Source: an uncultured Blautia sp. (GTDB lineage Bacteria; Bacillota; Clostridia; Lachnospirales; Lachnospiraceae). From it: a stretch of DNA of 55,090 nt. Where the stretch lies: positions 1 to 55,090 of the forward strand of contig CAKRXU010000017.1 of NCBI GenBank assembly GCA_934424575.1. The letters are read 5' to 3'. A model generated the notes under the pieces. It ran no database searches and was not told the DNA's origin. It saw only the letters and a program-made list of their open reading frames with translations. The stretch's first letter is position 1. Every line of letters begins with the position of its first letter. Below, piece after piece: positions 24,544 to 33,351 of the stretch. Made by a program: the position numbers and the translations under genes.

Positions 24544-26048
24544 TATTTGGCACCCCCTGTATGTCCTTTTTCCATAGCAAGTTCGAGGATTCTCTCCTGT
24601 GTAGCTTCGCCACGGTTCAGTTCTCCGGTTTTTCTTCCGTTACACATAACGACGATACGGTCTGCCATACCAAGGATCTCAGGCATTTCAGAAGAGATCA
24701 GAATGATCGCATATCCTTTCTTTGCAAGATCTCCCATAATCGCATAGATTTCAGCTTTGGCACCTACATCAACACCCTTTGTAGGCTCATCCATGATAAC
24801 AACTTTCATTTCCTGGCTTAAAGCCTTGGCAACAACAACCTTCTGCTGGTTACCACCGGAAAGAGAGCTTGCCGGCTGGAAGATATCGACTGCCTTTGTA
24901 TCTACTTCTTCAAGAAGTTTCTTAGCAAGATCACGTTCTGTCTTCTCATCATTAAGACCGCTCTTTGCATATTTGCTGATGGTAGGAAGTGTTACGTTTC
25001 TTCCAAGTCCCCAGCTCATGATCAGACCTTCTTTCTGACGGTCCTCCGGAAGAAGGATGATACCTTTTTCCATTGCATCAGACGGCTGTTTGATGTGAAC
25101 TTCTTTGCCTTCGAGGTAAACCTTACCGGAATCCGGCTGTGTGATACCACAGACAGCTTCTACAGTTTCGGTACGTCCTGCACCTACCAGACCGGTAAGT
25201 CCAAGGATCTCACCTGCACGAACTTCGAAGGAAACATCTTTGAAATAACCTGTTCTGGAAAGATTTTCGATTCTGAGCATCTCGTCTCCGAGTTTCACTT
25301 CCGGTTTCGGGAACAGGTCCTTGATCTCACGGCCAACCATTGCTTTGATCAGGTCTGCATTGGTAATTCCGTCTACATCGTAAGTTCCGATGTACTGAGA
25401 ATCACGGAATACAGTAACTCTGCTTGCCAGACGGTACATATCCTCAAAACGATGGGAAATGAAGATGATGGAAACTCCGTCAGCTTTTAATTTATCAACC
25501 AGTGTGTAGAGCTTCTCAGATTCAGATCTTGTCAGTGCTGCAGTAGGCTCATCAAGAATGATGATTCTTGCGTTGGTGGACATTGCCTTTGCGATCTCAA
25601 CCATCTGCTGCTGTGCAACACTTAAAGTTCCCATCTCTGCTGTTGCATCAAAATCTGCATCCAGCTGTTTGAGAAGTTTGTTTGCTTCTGTGTTCATGGC
25701 TTTCCACTGGATCATTCTGTTTTTGATGATCTCGTGACCCATGAAAATATTTTCTGCAACCGTCAGATGTGGATAAGATGTCGGATGCTGATATACGGCT
25801 GCAATACCTGCTGCCTGTGCATCTTTTGGTCCTTTGAAATCCACCTTCTGTCCGTTTAAGAACATCTCGCCTTCTTCTGCCTTATGTACACCGGTAATAA
25901 CCTTAATAAATGTAGATTTACCAGCACCGTTTTCACCCATAAGTGCGTGAACTTCGCCAGGTTTTAACTGGAACTGTACATTGTTCAGTGCCTTAACGCC
26001 CGGGAAAATCTTTGTTATGCCTTTAAGTTCAAGAACATATTCAGACAC
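24543..26048 (-). CDS. Sugar ABC transporter ATP-binding protein (double ATPase)
   Basis: 501-residue fused double nucleotide-binding protein of the RbsA/RhaT type that powers importer 1. The first domain has Walker A GENGAGKST and DEPTAALTRSE; the second has a degenerate P-loop GLVGAGRTE and signature SLSGGNQQKVVVAK. I start it at GTG 26048 (translation MSEYVLELKG), because GGAGG is 8 bases upstream; the 37 further upstream codons are AT-rich and overlap likely regulatory repeats. First gene of the operon ATPase-permease-permease-binding protein. Confidence 0.92.
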   Translation of the reverse strand: MSEYVLELKGITKIFPGVKALNNVQFQLKPGEVHALMGENGAGKSTFIKVITGVHKAEEGEMFLNGQKVDFKGPKDAQAAGIAAVYQHPTSYPHLTVAENIFMGHEIIKNRMIQWKAMNTEANKLLKQLDADFDATAEMGTLSVAQQQMVEIAKAMSTNARIIILDEPTAALTRSESEKLYTLVDKLKADGVSIIFISHRFEDMYRLASRVTVFRDSQYIGTYDVDGITNADLIKAMVGREIKDLFPKPEVKLGDEMLRIENLSRTGYFKDVSFEVRAGEILGLTGLVGAGRTETVEAVCGITQPDSGKVYLEGKEVHIKQPSDAMEKGIILLPEDRQKEGLIMSWGLGRNVTLPTISKYAKSGLNDEKTERDLAKKLLEEVDTKAVDIFQPASSLSGGNQQKVVVAKALSQEMKVVIMDEPTKGVDVGAKAEIYAIMGDLAKKGYAIILISSEMPEILGMADRIVVMCNGRKTGELNRGEATQERILELAMEKGHTGGAK

Positions 26049-26115
26049 GGCTCTTTCCTCCCTTTTCTTTAAATCTGTATTTATTGTAGCATTGGTTATT
26101 TTTTTAGGAAACGGG

Positions 26116-26145
26116 AAAATATTTTGAATCAGGGTAAAATATTTT
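26116..26145. promoter_or_regulatory. Paired AAAATATTTT sites, candidate response-regulator binding sites
   Basis: The palindrome AAAATATTTT occurs at 26116-26125 and 26136-26145, exactly 20 bp apart, each preceded by GGG. They lie in the 240-base divergent gap, about 70-100 bases upstream of the importer 1 ATPase start. Spacing of two helical turns suits a dimer of an AraC-type response regulator such as the one encoded at 26289. Confidence 0.45.
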
Positions 26146-26288
26146 CCACTTATCTGCACAAAACATCTTTCATTTTTTCTCGTAATCTTGTATAAAATAT
26201 GCTAAACTGTTTTGGGGATTGTTTTCATATGGAAACAATCTTATCATAATAAACAAATTTCTTTTTTACCAATACCAAGGAGAATATT

Positions 26289-27845
26289 ATGAAACTACTG
26301 ATTGTTGATGACGAAGAACTTACCCGTACCGGTGTGATCTCTTCGATTGACTGGGCTTCACTTGGAATCAGCGAGGTGCTTCAGGCAGACGACGGTGTGC
26401 ATGGTCTGGAAACTGCACAGCTTCACAGACCGGAGATCATATTATGTGATGTCCGCATGCCACGCATGGACGGAATCACCATGCTGGAACGACTTGAAAA
26501 AATTCTTCCTGATACCGTCCCGATCTTTATGAGCGGATACTCTGACAAGGAATATCTCAAAGCTGCGATCAAGCTGAAAGCTGTCAATTACATCGAGAAG
26601 CCTTTCCGGCTCTCTGAGATCGAGGATGCCATCCGTGAGGCAAGGGATCTCTATATCCGAAAAATCAATTCCCGCCATGGAGAGACGCTTCATTCCATGG
26701 AAACTGCTTCCCGCCTTGCACTTCAGCTCACCCTGCCATATAATGCCGGTAATCCTGTAATCAGCCAGCTTTCTGCGGAACTGCAGCTGACCATGAATTC
26801 CAGTACTTACTTTACCGCTTTTATTGTAAAAACCGAATTATTTATGGAAGCTTCTGCTCCTTCCATGACAGAGCTCTTTCAGGATTTTCAGGATTTCCTG
26901 AAGTCGTACCATATTAACTGTATCTATCTTGAAAAGAAACTGCAGTACATGGTATATTTTCTTTTTTCGCAGACTCAGCCTTCAAAGCAGACACTTTTGC
27001 AGGCAGGCAGTTTTCTGACAGGACGCTTCGCTGAATTTGGCAGATATTCCATGGCTCTCGGTGATACCTCCTGCGGTATTTCAAAGGCATATCAGACCTA
27101 TACTTCTGCGGTGATCCTTTTACAGAGCAGTTACTTTTTCCCGGAAAACACGCTGCTTACTTCCGATCAGGATTCCGATGGTATCGATATTCAGAGTAAT
27201 ATTTTTGCATCTTCACCGGCTGCCCAATTTTCGGAGGCTCTCTCCAACGTCGATCAGACTGCCGCCGATGCCTTATTAGAGAAGCTTCTTCACTGCTTTT
27301 CCAATAATTTCAAATTCCTTCAGAATCCGGTAAAAGATCTGTATTATAAGCTTTTCCTGTGCCTGGAGGATGCACGCCATCAGCAGAAGATCCCCGGTTC
27401 CGGAAATCCGGAAACAGTCGCAGAGACAATTGACCGCTGTTTTACTTTTGAGGAACTGCATCAGACACTGGTTGATAAGACTGATGATTTTTTCCGAAAA
27501 GCCTCTGACTGTTCTCAGGAAAACCCTACCATCTTTCTGATCAAAGAGTACATCAGCAAAAATTATATGAACGAAACACTGTCTGTCAAGGATATCAGCA
27601 GTCATGTATTTTTGTCCACCTCTTATGTATGTACCTTCTTTAAGAACGAAACCGGACAGACTCTGAATCAGTATCTTACAGAATACCGAATGGAAAAAGC
27701 CAAACAGCTTCTCAAGGATGCACGTTTTAAGATCTCTGATATTTCTTCAAAGGTCGGTTACAGTGACGGCAATTATTTCGGAAAAAGTTTCAAGAAATAT
27801 GCCGGACTTTCTCCATCCGAATACAGGGAGCGTAATCTGCAATGA
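26289..27845 (+). CDS. Response regulator, YesN type (REC plus AraC HTH)
   Basis: 518 residues. N-terminal receiver domain with phospho-acceptor Asp54 (LCDVRMPRMDG) and acidic pocket VDDEE at 6-10; a long central linker of about 270 residues; C-terminal AraC double helix-turn-helix (SVKDISSHVFLSTSYVCTFF). Overlaps the kinase gene by 4 bases. Divergent from importer 1, so its likely target is that operon. The usual Lachnospiraceae sugar-sensing arrangement. Confidence 0.93.
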   Translation: MKLLIVDDEELTRTGVISSIDWASLGISEVLQADDGVHGLETAQLHRPEIILCDVRMPRMDGITMLERLEKILPDTVPIFMSGYSDKEYLKAAIKLKAVNYIEKPFRLSEIEDAIREARDLYIRKINSRHGETLHSMETASRLALQLTLPYNAGNPVISQLSAELQLTMNSSTYFTAFIVKTELFMEASAPSMTELFQDFQDFLKSYHINCIYLEKKLQYMVYFLFSQTQPSKQTLLQAGSFLTGRFAEFGRYSMALGDTSCGISKAYQTYTSAVILLQSSYFFPENTLLTSDQDSDGIDIQSNIFASSPAAQFSEALSNVDQTAADALLEKLLHCFSNNFKFLQNPVKDLYYKLFLCLEDARHQQKIPGSGNPETVAETIDRCFTFEELHQTLVDKTDDFFRKASDCSQENPTIFLIKEYISKNYMNETLSVKDISSHVFLSTSYVCTFFKNETGQTLNQYLTEYRMEKAKQLLKDARFKISDISSKVGYSDGNYFGKSFKKYAGLSPSEYRERNLQ

Positions 27846-29677
27846 ACCGTTTTTTTTCAAAAATCCGTCAGAATTATGGTGATATGCGCCTGGCTTCAAA
27901 ATTCACTCTGGTACTGATGATCACAGTGACCATTCCTGTCATTATGATGGCATATTTTTTCTACGGAAAACTTTACGATATGGTCGTATCTTACACGATC
28001 CGGCAGGAACAGGATATTTCTGCCAATACTGCTCCAATTGTCGAAGAACTTGTCCAGCAGCTCATAGATGCACATGATGGTATCGTAGATCAGGCTCTGT
28101 TCCAGACTTTGTTTCATCAGCCTGTAAACTCACCTTTCCTCATGTTTGACAATACAGAAGAAATCCAGGATTTTCATGAATATGCCGAAGGACTGCTCTC
28201 TTCCGGCAGGCTCTCCGGAATCCAGATCTACATGGATTTTCCTACTTCTGTCCGGCTTTTTCAGGATGAGCAGACCAGAGATTATTTCTCTCCAATGAGC
28301 AAAGCCAAAGGTACCTACTGGTATGGGATTTTTCAGGGCACTTCCAGTTCTTCTCTTTTCTGTCCCGCCTTTTATCTTGGCGACCGTGAAAAAGAGACCT
28401 ATGGCGATATGGCTTATATCACTTCAACAACTTTTTATTTTCAGGGAAATGCATACCAGGCTTATATTGCAGCGTATACTTCTTCTGCCAATTTTACGGA
28501 CCTGCTCAAAGACAACCTTACGGTTGACGGAAGTGTTTCCTATATTATCAATGATCGAAATGCGATCGTTGCATCTTCCGATGAATCCCGCTCCGGTATT
28601 TATCTTCTGGATTACGAAAGTATCGAGGACTCCTTTATGTCCTCCAATAACTTTATCGAGCGGAATATTCTGGATACAACAGTTTATGCCGGATTTTACA
28701 ACATCAAACAGCCCGGCTGGTTCATGGTCACTGTTCTTCCTGCCGGACCTCTGCTCACGCAGAGTAATATGATCATGGTGCAGTATGTCCTGATGTATCT
28801 TGCTTTTCTTGTGCTTGCCCTCATTCTGGCACATTATATGTCCCGGTCTATCACCAACCGGATCTCCTCTGTGATCCACCAGATGAGTAAAGTCCGAAAA
28901 GGAAGTTTAAGTCCTATGGAAAGTCCGGTCTACCACGATGAGATCGGTGACCTGATCGACACCTACAACTATATGACACGAAAAATGGATCAGCTGATGG
29001 CGGATCAGGCAAAAGCCGCAGAAGAACTCCGGATTGCAGAATTTCACTCATTGCAGGCACAGATCAATCCACATTTTTTGTATAATACGATGGATATGAT
29101 CAACTGGCTGGCACAGCAGGGGCGAACGGATGATGTTTCCACCGCGGTACAGAGTCTTTCCCGTTTTTATAAGCTTACTTTGAGCCGGAAACAGAGTATC
29201 AGCACGATTGCACAGGAAACGGAACACGCTACTATCTATCTTGAGATCCAGAATATGCGTTATCACAACAGTATTTCTTTCGTTTCTGATATTCCCGATG
29301 AACTGATGGAATATCAGATCCCAAAGCTTACTTTGCAGCCCCTTATCGAAAATGCTGTTCTCCACGGGATCCTGGAAAAAGATGACAAAACCGGAACGAT
29401 CGTCCTGACCGGATGGATCGAAGACACCTCCATTGTGCTTCTGATCTCAGATGACGGTGTCGGCATTCCTTCTGAGAAGCTTTCTGCTATTCTCTCCGGC
29501 AACGGGAACAATACTTCCGGCGGCACTAACATTGCCGTTTATAATACGCATCGGCGACTTCAGATCCTCTATGGTCCTGATTATGGGCTGACCTATTCCA
29601 GCACTCCCGGAAGCGGTACGGAAGTGGAGATCCGGATTCCTGCGATCCGAAAGAGTGCCACAGAACCTTCTAATTAA
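27842..29677 (+). CDS. Sensor histidine kinase, YesM type
   Basis: 611 residues. A membrane helix near residues 20-42, a large extracytoplasmic sensing domain (about 45-300), a second helix (VQYVLMYLAFLVLALILAHY), then HAMP, the His_kinase phosphorylation box around His in LQAQINPHFLYNTMD, and HATPase motifs LQPLIENAVLHGI and DDGVGI. Partner of the response regulator just upstream. Unlike the other kinase in this window, no binding-protein sensor gene accompanies it. Confidence 0.92.
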   Translation: MNRFFSKIRQNYGDMRLASKFTLVLMITVTIPVIMMAYFFYGKLYDMVVSYTIRQEQDISANTAPIVEELVQQLIDAHDGIVDQALFQTLFHQPVNSPFLMFDNTEEIQDFHEYAEGLLSSGRLSGIQIYMDFPTSVRLFQDEQTRDYFSPMSKAKGTYWYGIFQGTSSSSLFCPAFYLGDREKETYGDMAYITSTTFYFQGNAYQAYIAAYTSSANFTDLLKDNLTVDGSVSYIINDRNAIVASSDESRSGIYLLDYESIEDSFMSSNNFIERNILDTTVYAGFYNIKQPGWFMVTVLPAGPLLTQSNMIMVQYVLMYLAFLVLALILAHYMSRSITNRISSVIHQMSKVRKGSLSPMESPVYHDEIGDLIDTYNYMTRKMDQLMADQAKAAEELRIAEFHSLQAQINPHFLYNTMDMINWLAQQGRTDDVSTAVQSLSRFYKLTLSRKQSISTIAQETEHATIYLEIQNMRYHNSISFVSDIPDELMEYQIPKLTLQPLIENAVLHGILEKDDKTGTIVLTGWIEDTSIVLLISDDGVGIPSEKLSAILSGNGNNTSGGTNIAVYNTHRRLQILYGPDYGLTYSSTPGSGTEVEIRIPAIRKSATEPSN

Positions 29678-29702
29678 TACTTTTTAAGAAAGGGATTTTT
29701 CT

Positions 29703-30086
29703 ATGAAAACAGATGCCATGATTTTAATGTATAATTTCAAAGAAGATGAAAGAACCAGGCAGATCCTACGTTATCTTAATATCGCAGGTATTTCCTGCAA
29801 AACAGTTCCTGTAACAGATTATCTGCATCCTCTGGGATATCTGTTCGGACTTCCTGGTTTTTCTCCTTCCCCACAGTTCAACCTGGGCGGGAATTTTGCA
29901 GATGAGATGCTTGTCATGCATAATTTTTCGCAGGAACAACAGACAGATTTTCTGGGATTTTTCCACAGAAACGGGCTGACTCCGGTGGATCTGAAAGCAG
30001 TGTTAACGCCGGTTACGCAGCACTGGAGTTCGTTGAAGCTTCATGGAGAGTTGTCGAAGGAGCATACGTTGATGCACAAAAAATGA
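29703..30086 (+). CDS. DUF3783-family small protein
   Basis: 127 residues, soluble. Begins MKTDAMILMYNFKEDERTRQ and carries the family-like MLVMHNFSQEQQTDFLGFF segment with a basic C-terminus. DUF3783 proteins are common in Clostridia and have no known role. It sits 25 bases behind the kinase gene, in front of the terminator, so it may be co-transcribed with the two-component pair. Assignment is from memory of the family. Confidence 0.7.
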   Translation: MKTDAMILMYNFKEDERTRQILRYLNIAGISCKTVPVTDYLHPLGYLFGLPGFSPSPQFNLGGNFADEMLVMHNFSQEQQTDFLGFFHRNGLTPVDLKAVLTPVTQHWSSLKLHGELSKEHTLMHKK

Positions 30087-30090
30087 TTTC

Positions 30091-30133
30091 AAAAAAGAGA
30101 GGCTGTACATCTGCACAGTCTCTCTCTTTTTTT
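30091..30133. terminator. Bidirectional terminator between DUF3783 and isomerase genes
   Basis: AAAAGAGAGGCTGT pairs with ACAGTCTCTCTCTTTT around an 8-base loop, with A and T runs on the two sides. It serves the convergent transcripts. Confidence 0.8.
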
Positions 30134-30170
30134 GAATATGAATATGTGTTTCAAATATAGATGGTTTTTG

Positions 30171-31589
30171 TTATCTTGTTACGATATCAACCGGGATGTT
30201 GAAGATCTTTGCAACCTTCAGGATCGTGTCGATATGTCTTCCTGTAGCAGCTGCCATATGATGTGTCGGGCCAGCTTCGCTCCAGCGGTTTACGAATTCT
30301 CTTGCGCCACATGTGAAACGTGTTCTCATGTTGGTATCACCGAAGGAAAGGATCGGTCCTTCTTCATTTATACCTTCTGCTACAACGAATTTGAAGCGTC
30401 CGTCTCCATCCTGTGTGATTGCAAGATAGGTTACAGGACCTGTGTATGGATAGAACTGTGTCAGGTATCCGCCGCCTGTTTTGCCGTGGAATACCGGTAC
30501 GATCTTCATGGTTGGTTTCTTGTCGGAGATATCAGCATCTCCACTTCCTGAATGTCCGATGATGCAGATGTCATCATTGAAGTCGATGGAGTACATCTCA
30601 GAAAGCTGGCCTGTACCGGAAATTGTCTTGAGGATACTCATTGCCATGGCAACTTTCATGTCACCCTCAACGGCGCATGCTGTACCCTGTTTGATCAGCA
30701 TGGAGAATGCCGGGATCAGCATACTGTCAAGGACACCAGCTTTGCCCTGTGCAAATCCGTCGTAATGGGAAGCGATCATTCCAAGATGCTCGTCTTTGAC
30801 CCATTTCTCAAATGCTACAACGTATTTTGCCATATCCCATACTTTTTCGATCGTGCCGCCGCCTTCGATATCAAAAGTATCAAGAATATCCTGAGCTTTT
30901 GCACGGATTTCTTCTTCATCTGTGATATCATCAGCAATCGCCCACATTTTTTCCCAGTCGAACTGTTTGGTGTACAGGAACATTCTGTTGTACAGGTTTG
31001 TCTCGTCGATGTAAAGGTCCATCATACCTGGATATGGTCTTCCGATCTGAGCAATGTTGGTATCACGGAATCTTCTTCTTACCTGTGCTGCTTTGCACCA
31101 GTCTTCGATCTCAGCCTGAACACCCGGGTCTCCACCCTCAACTACACCTGTGATAACAGCATGTCTCTTGCCTGCTCTCTCAAGGTCAGCAACAGCTTCG
31201 CCTACAGCACCGCATGCATATCCTTCGCCAAGCCATGTAGCGATATCTGTGTGATCATAATCCAGTGCTTTGAGCTTCTGAACGTTTACCAGGACAACCG
31301 GAACATCAAGGTCACGGATTGCCGGAAGCATGTTGTAAGATGTAGCATAAGTCAGCATCTGAAGGAATACAACATCAACGTCTGCTGCACGGAATTTGTC
31401 TCCAGCTTCCATGGACTGCTCTTTGGTTGTTACCATTCCTCCATCGATGATCTCTACTGTATCCGGGATTGTTTTCTTGAATGCTTCATACTGTGCTTCA
31501 AATTCCGGTACCAGTGACGGGAACTGAGGCAGATATGCGCCTAAAGCAATAGAAAATACGCCGACTCTTGCTTTTGTGTTTACTAACAT
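30171..31589 (-). CDS. L-arabinose/L-fucose isomerase-family protein
   Basis: Metal-dependent aldose-ketose isomerase, 472 residues. It is closer in length and motifs to AraA than to the roughly 590-residue FucI of E. coli. Candidate metal ligands in AraA order: Glu in GQLSEMYSIDF, His in IIGHSGSGDAD, and His in AGPTHHMAAATG. It follows a rhamnulokinase gene by 72 bases, so the likely substrate is a deoxyhexose (fucose, rhamnose) or an aldopentose. The exact sugar cannot be decided here. No ketose-1-phosphate aldolase accompanies the pair. Confidence 0.82.
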   Translation of the reverse strand: MLVNTKARVGVFSIALGAYLPQFPSLVPEFEAQYEAFKKTIPDTVEIIDGGMVTTKEQSMEAGDKFRAADVDVVFLQMLTYATSYNMLPAIRDLDVPVVLVNVQKLKALDYDHTDIATWLGEGYACGAVGEAVADLERAGKRHAVITGVVEGGDPGVQAEIEDWCKAAQVRRRFRDTNIAQIGRPYPGMMDLYIDETNLYNRMFLYTKQFDWEKMWAIADDITDEEEIRAKAQDILDTFDIEGGGTIEKVWDMAKYVVAFEKWVKDEHLGMIASHYDGFAQGKAGVLDSMLIPAFSMLIKQGTACAVEGDMKVAMAMSILKTISGTGQLSEMYSIDFNDDICIIGHSGSGDADISDKKPTMKIVPVFHGKTGGGYLTQFYPYTGPVTYLAITQDGDGRFKFVVAEGINEEGPILSFGDTNMRTRFTCGAREFVNRWSEAGPTHHMAAATGRHIDTILKVAKIFNIPVDIVTR

Positions 31590-31661
31590 GATAATACCTC
31601 CAATTTATTTTGTAGATTATATACTCACCTTATCGCAGGTGTATGTAACTGAATAAAAGGA

Positions 31662-33065
31662 TCAGGCTTTGTAGATCTTGATTCCGAAGGACTCGTGAAT
31701 GGTTGTACGGGCTTCTTCGATGGATTTGAACTCGCCTGCTTTGAGCATCTGTGCAGTGATGTTACCGATCGCAGTTGCCTCTCCAGGACCTGCATGAACC
31801 TCTTTGCCTGTTGCTTTTGCAGTCAGTTCGTTGAGATATCCTGCATTGGAACCGCCGCCTACTACGTGGATACGGCTGTAGGTTCTTCCTGTGCTCTCTT
31901 CCAGTTCTTTGGCTGTTTTTGCATAGCATTCAGCAAGGCTGGTGTAGATGACAGTTGCGATCTCACCCATGGTCTCCGGAACTTTCTGTCCTGTTCTGCG
32001 GCAGTAATCCTTAACTTCTTCCGTCATATTGTCAGGAGAAAGGAAGCATTCGTCATTTGCATCTACTCTGGATGGGAAATCCTTTGCTTCCTCTGCCATA
32101 GCACAGATCTCTGCAAAGCTGTATTTGTCATTTACTTCATGACGTACAGACTGGATCATCCACAGACCCATGATGTTCTTGAGGTAACGGAAACGACCTG
32201 CATAACCACCCTCATTTGTGAAGTTCAGCTCACAGCTCTTCGGTGAGCAGTCCGGAGTCTTTCTCTCAATTCCCATCAGGGACCATGTACCGGAACTGAT
32301 ATAGATGAAATCATCATCGTTTGCCGGTACTGCAAGAACTGCCGATCCTGTATCATGTGTTGCAGGTGCAACAACTTCTACGTCAAATCCAACTTCTTTC
32401 TGAAGTTCTTCTGTAAGATGTCCTACGCTTGTACCAGGCATGATCAGTTTCTGGAAAATTCTTCTCGGATATCCCAGTCTGTCAATGATCTCATAGTCCC
32501 AGTCCTTGGTTTCTGCATTAACCAGCTGTCCTGTTGTAGCTTCTGTGTATTCACAGGTCTTCTGTCCTGTCAGCAGGAAGTGGAAATAATCCGGTACATG
32601 AAGCAGTGTTTCTGCCTGTTCCAGATATTCCGGATGTTTGGTCTTAACTGCCATCAGCTGATATACGGTATTGAAGATTGCCTTCTGGATACCGGTTCTT
32701 GCATACAGTTCATCAAGCGGGATTGTTTTGTAAACTTCTTCGTCCATTCCCTCTGTACGATGGTCACGGTATCCTACTGTATTTCCGAGTACTTTATCAT
32801 CTTTGTCAAGAAGTACGAAGTCAACGCCCCAGGTATCAACACCCATGCTCACCGGAATCTTGCCGATCTCTTTGCATTTCTTAAGTCCTGTCACGATTTC
32901 TTTGAAAATACGGTCAAATTCCCAGCAGAGTTCTCCGTCTTTCTTAACCATTCCGTTCTCAAAACGATGGATTTCTTCAAGCTCCATCTTTCCGTTTTCC
33001 ATATGTCCAAGGATGAGACGTCCACTGGATGCGCCCATATCTACTGCTGCATAATATGTTGCCAT
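31662..33065 (-). CDS. rhaB: Rhamnulokinase-family sugar kinase (FGGY)
   Basis: 467-residue FGGY kinase, closest in form to RhaB, phosphorylating a 6-deoxyketose at O1. N-terminal VDMGASSGRLILG phosphate-binding loop, GVDTWGVDFVLLD, the catalytic Asp in APATHDTGSAVL, and SSGTWSLMGIE. In some Lachnospiraceae a RhaB-like kinase is paired with fucose isomerase for fucose use, so rhamnulose and fuculose are both possible substrates. First gene of a two-gene operon with its own promoter. Confidence 0.9.
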   Translation of the reverse strand: MATYYAAVDMGASSGRLILGHMENGKMELEEIHRFENGMVKKDGELCWEFDRIFKEIVTGLKKCKEIGKIPVSMGVDTWGVDFVLLDKDDKVLGNTVGYRDHRTEGMDEEVYKTIPLDELYARTGIQKAIFNTVYQLMAVKTKHPEYLEQAETLLHVPDYFHFLLTGQKTCEYTEATTGQLVNAETKDWDYEIIDRLGYPRRIFQKLIMPGTSVGHLTEELQKEVGFDVEVVAPATHDTGSAVLAVPANDDDFIYISSGTWSLMGIERKTPDCSPKSCELNFTNEGGYAGRFRYLKNIMGLWMIQSVRHEVNDKYSFAEICAMAEEAKDFPSRVDANDECFLSPDNMTEEVKDYCRRTGQKVPETMGEIATVIYTSLAECYAKTAKELEESTGRTYSRIHVVGGGSNAGYLNELTAKATGKEVHAGPGEATAIGNITAQMLKAGEFKSIEEARTTIHESFGIKIYKA

Positions 33066-33095
33066 TGTTAAATCCTCCTGAATAAGTAAGATGTA

Positions 33096-33126
33096 TACAG
33101 CAATGTGTCTTGTGCAAATTGCTGTA
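33096..33126 (-). promoter_or_regulatory. Leader hairpin of the rhaB operon
   Basis: A perfect 9-bp stem TACAGCAAT/ATTGCTGTA with a 13-base loop lies in the 5' untranslated region about 30 bases before the rhaB start. It has no T run, so it is not a terminator. It could be an operator or an mRNA-stability element. Confidence 0.5.
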
Positions 33127-33158
33127 ACTTAACGGGTTCTTTCTTATCTCTTAGTGTC

Positions 33159-33187
33159 ATTATATCTTAAAGAGTTACAGATGTTAA
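33159..33187 (-). promoter_or_regulatory. Promoter of the rhaB-isomerase operon
   Basis: Reverse strand -35 TTAACA (33182-33187), 17-base spacer, perfect -10 TATAAT (33159-33164). Start of transcription near 33152. Confidence 0.7.
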
Positions 33188-33257
33188 GAACCTCGTTTGT
33201 AAAAAAAAGTGTCCTCAGTTGCTTTATCGAAGCACATTATGAATGTGTGCAACATTA

Positions 33258-33290
33258 GAAAACCCCCAGGGCAATGCCCCGGGGGTTTTC
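33258..33290. terminator. Terminator after ABC importer 2
   Basis: GAAAACCCCC-A-GGGC (33258-33272) pairs with GCCC-C-GGGGGTTTTC (33276-33290). It ends the importer 2 transcript before the rhaB promoter. Confidence 0.8.
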
Positions 33291-33351
33291 ACCCGTAATT
33301 CATTCCTTATTGAACGCCACCTCGGAATCTTACGATTCCTCAGTGTTCGTT

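Noticed and set aside
30552..31517. 321-codon plus-strand open frame
   Set aside because: Antisense to the isomerase gene; skewed composition and no ribosome site.
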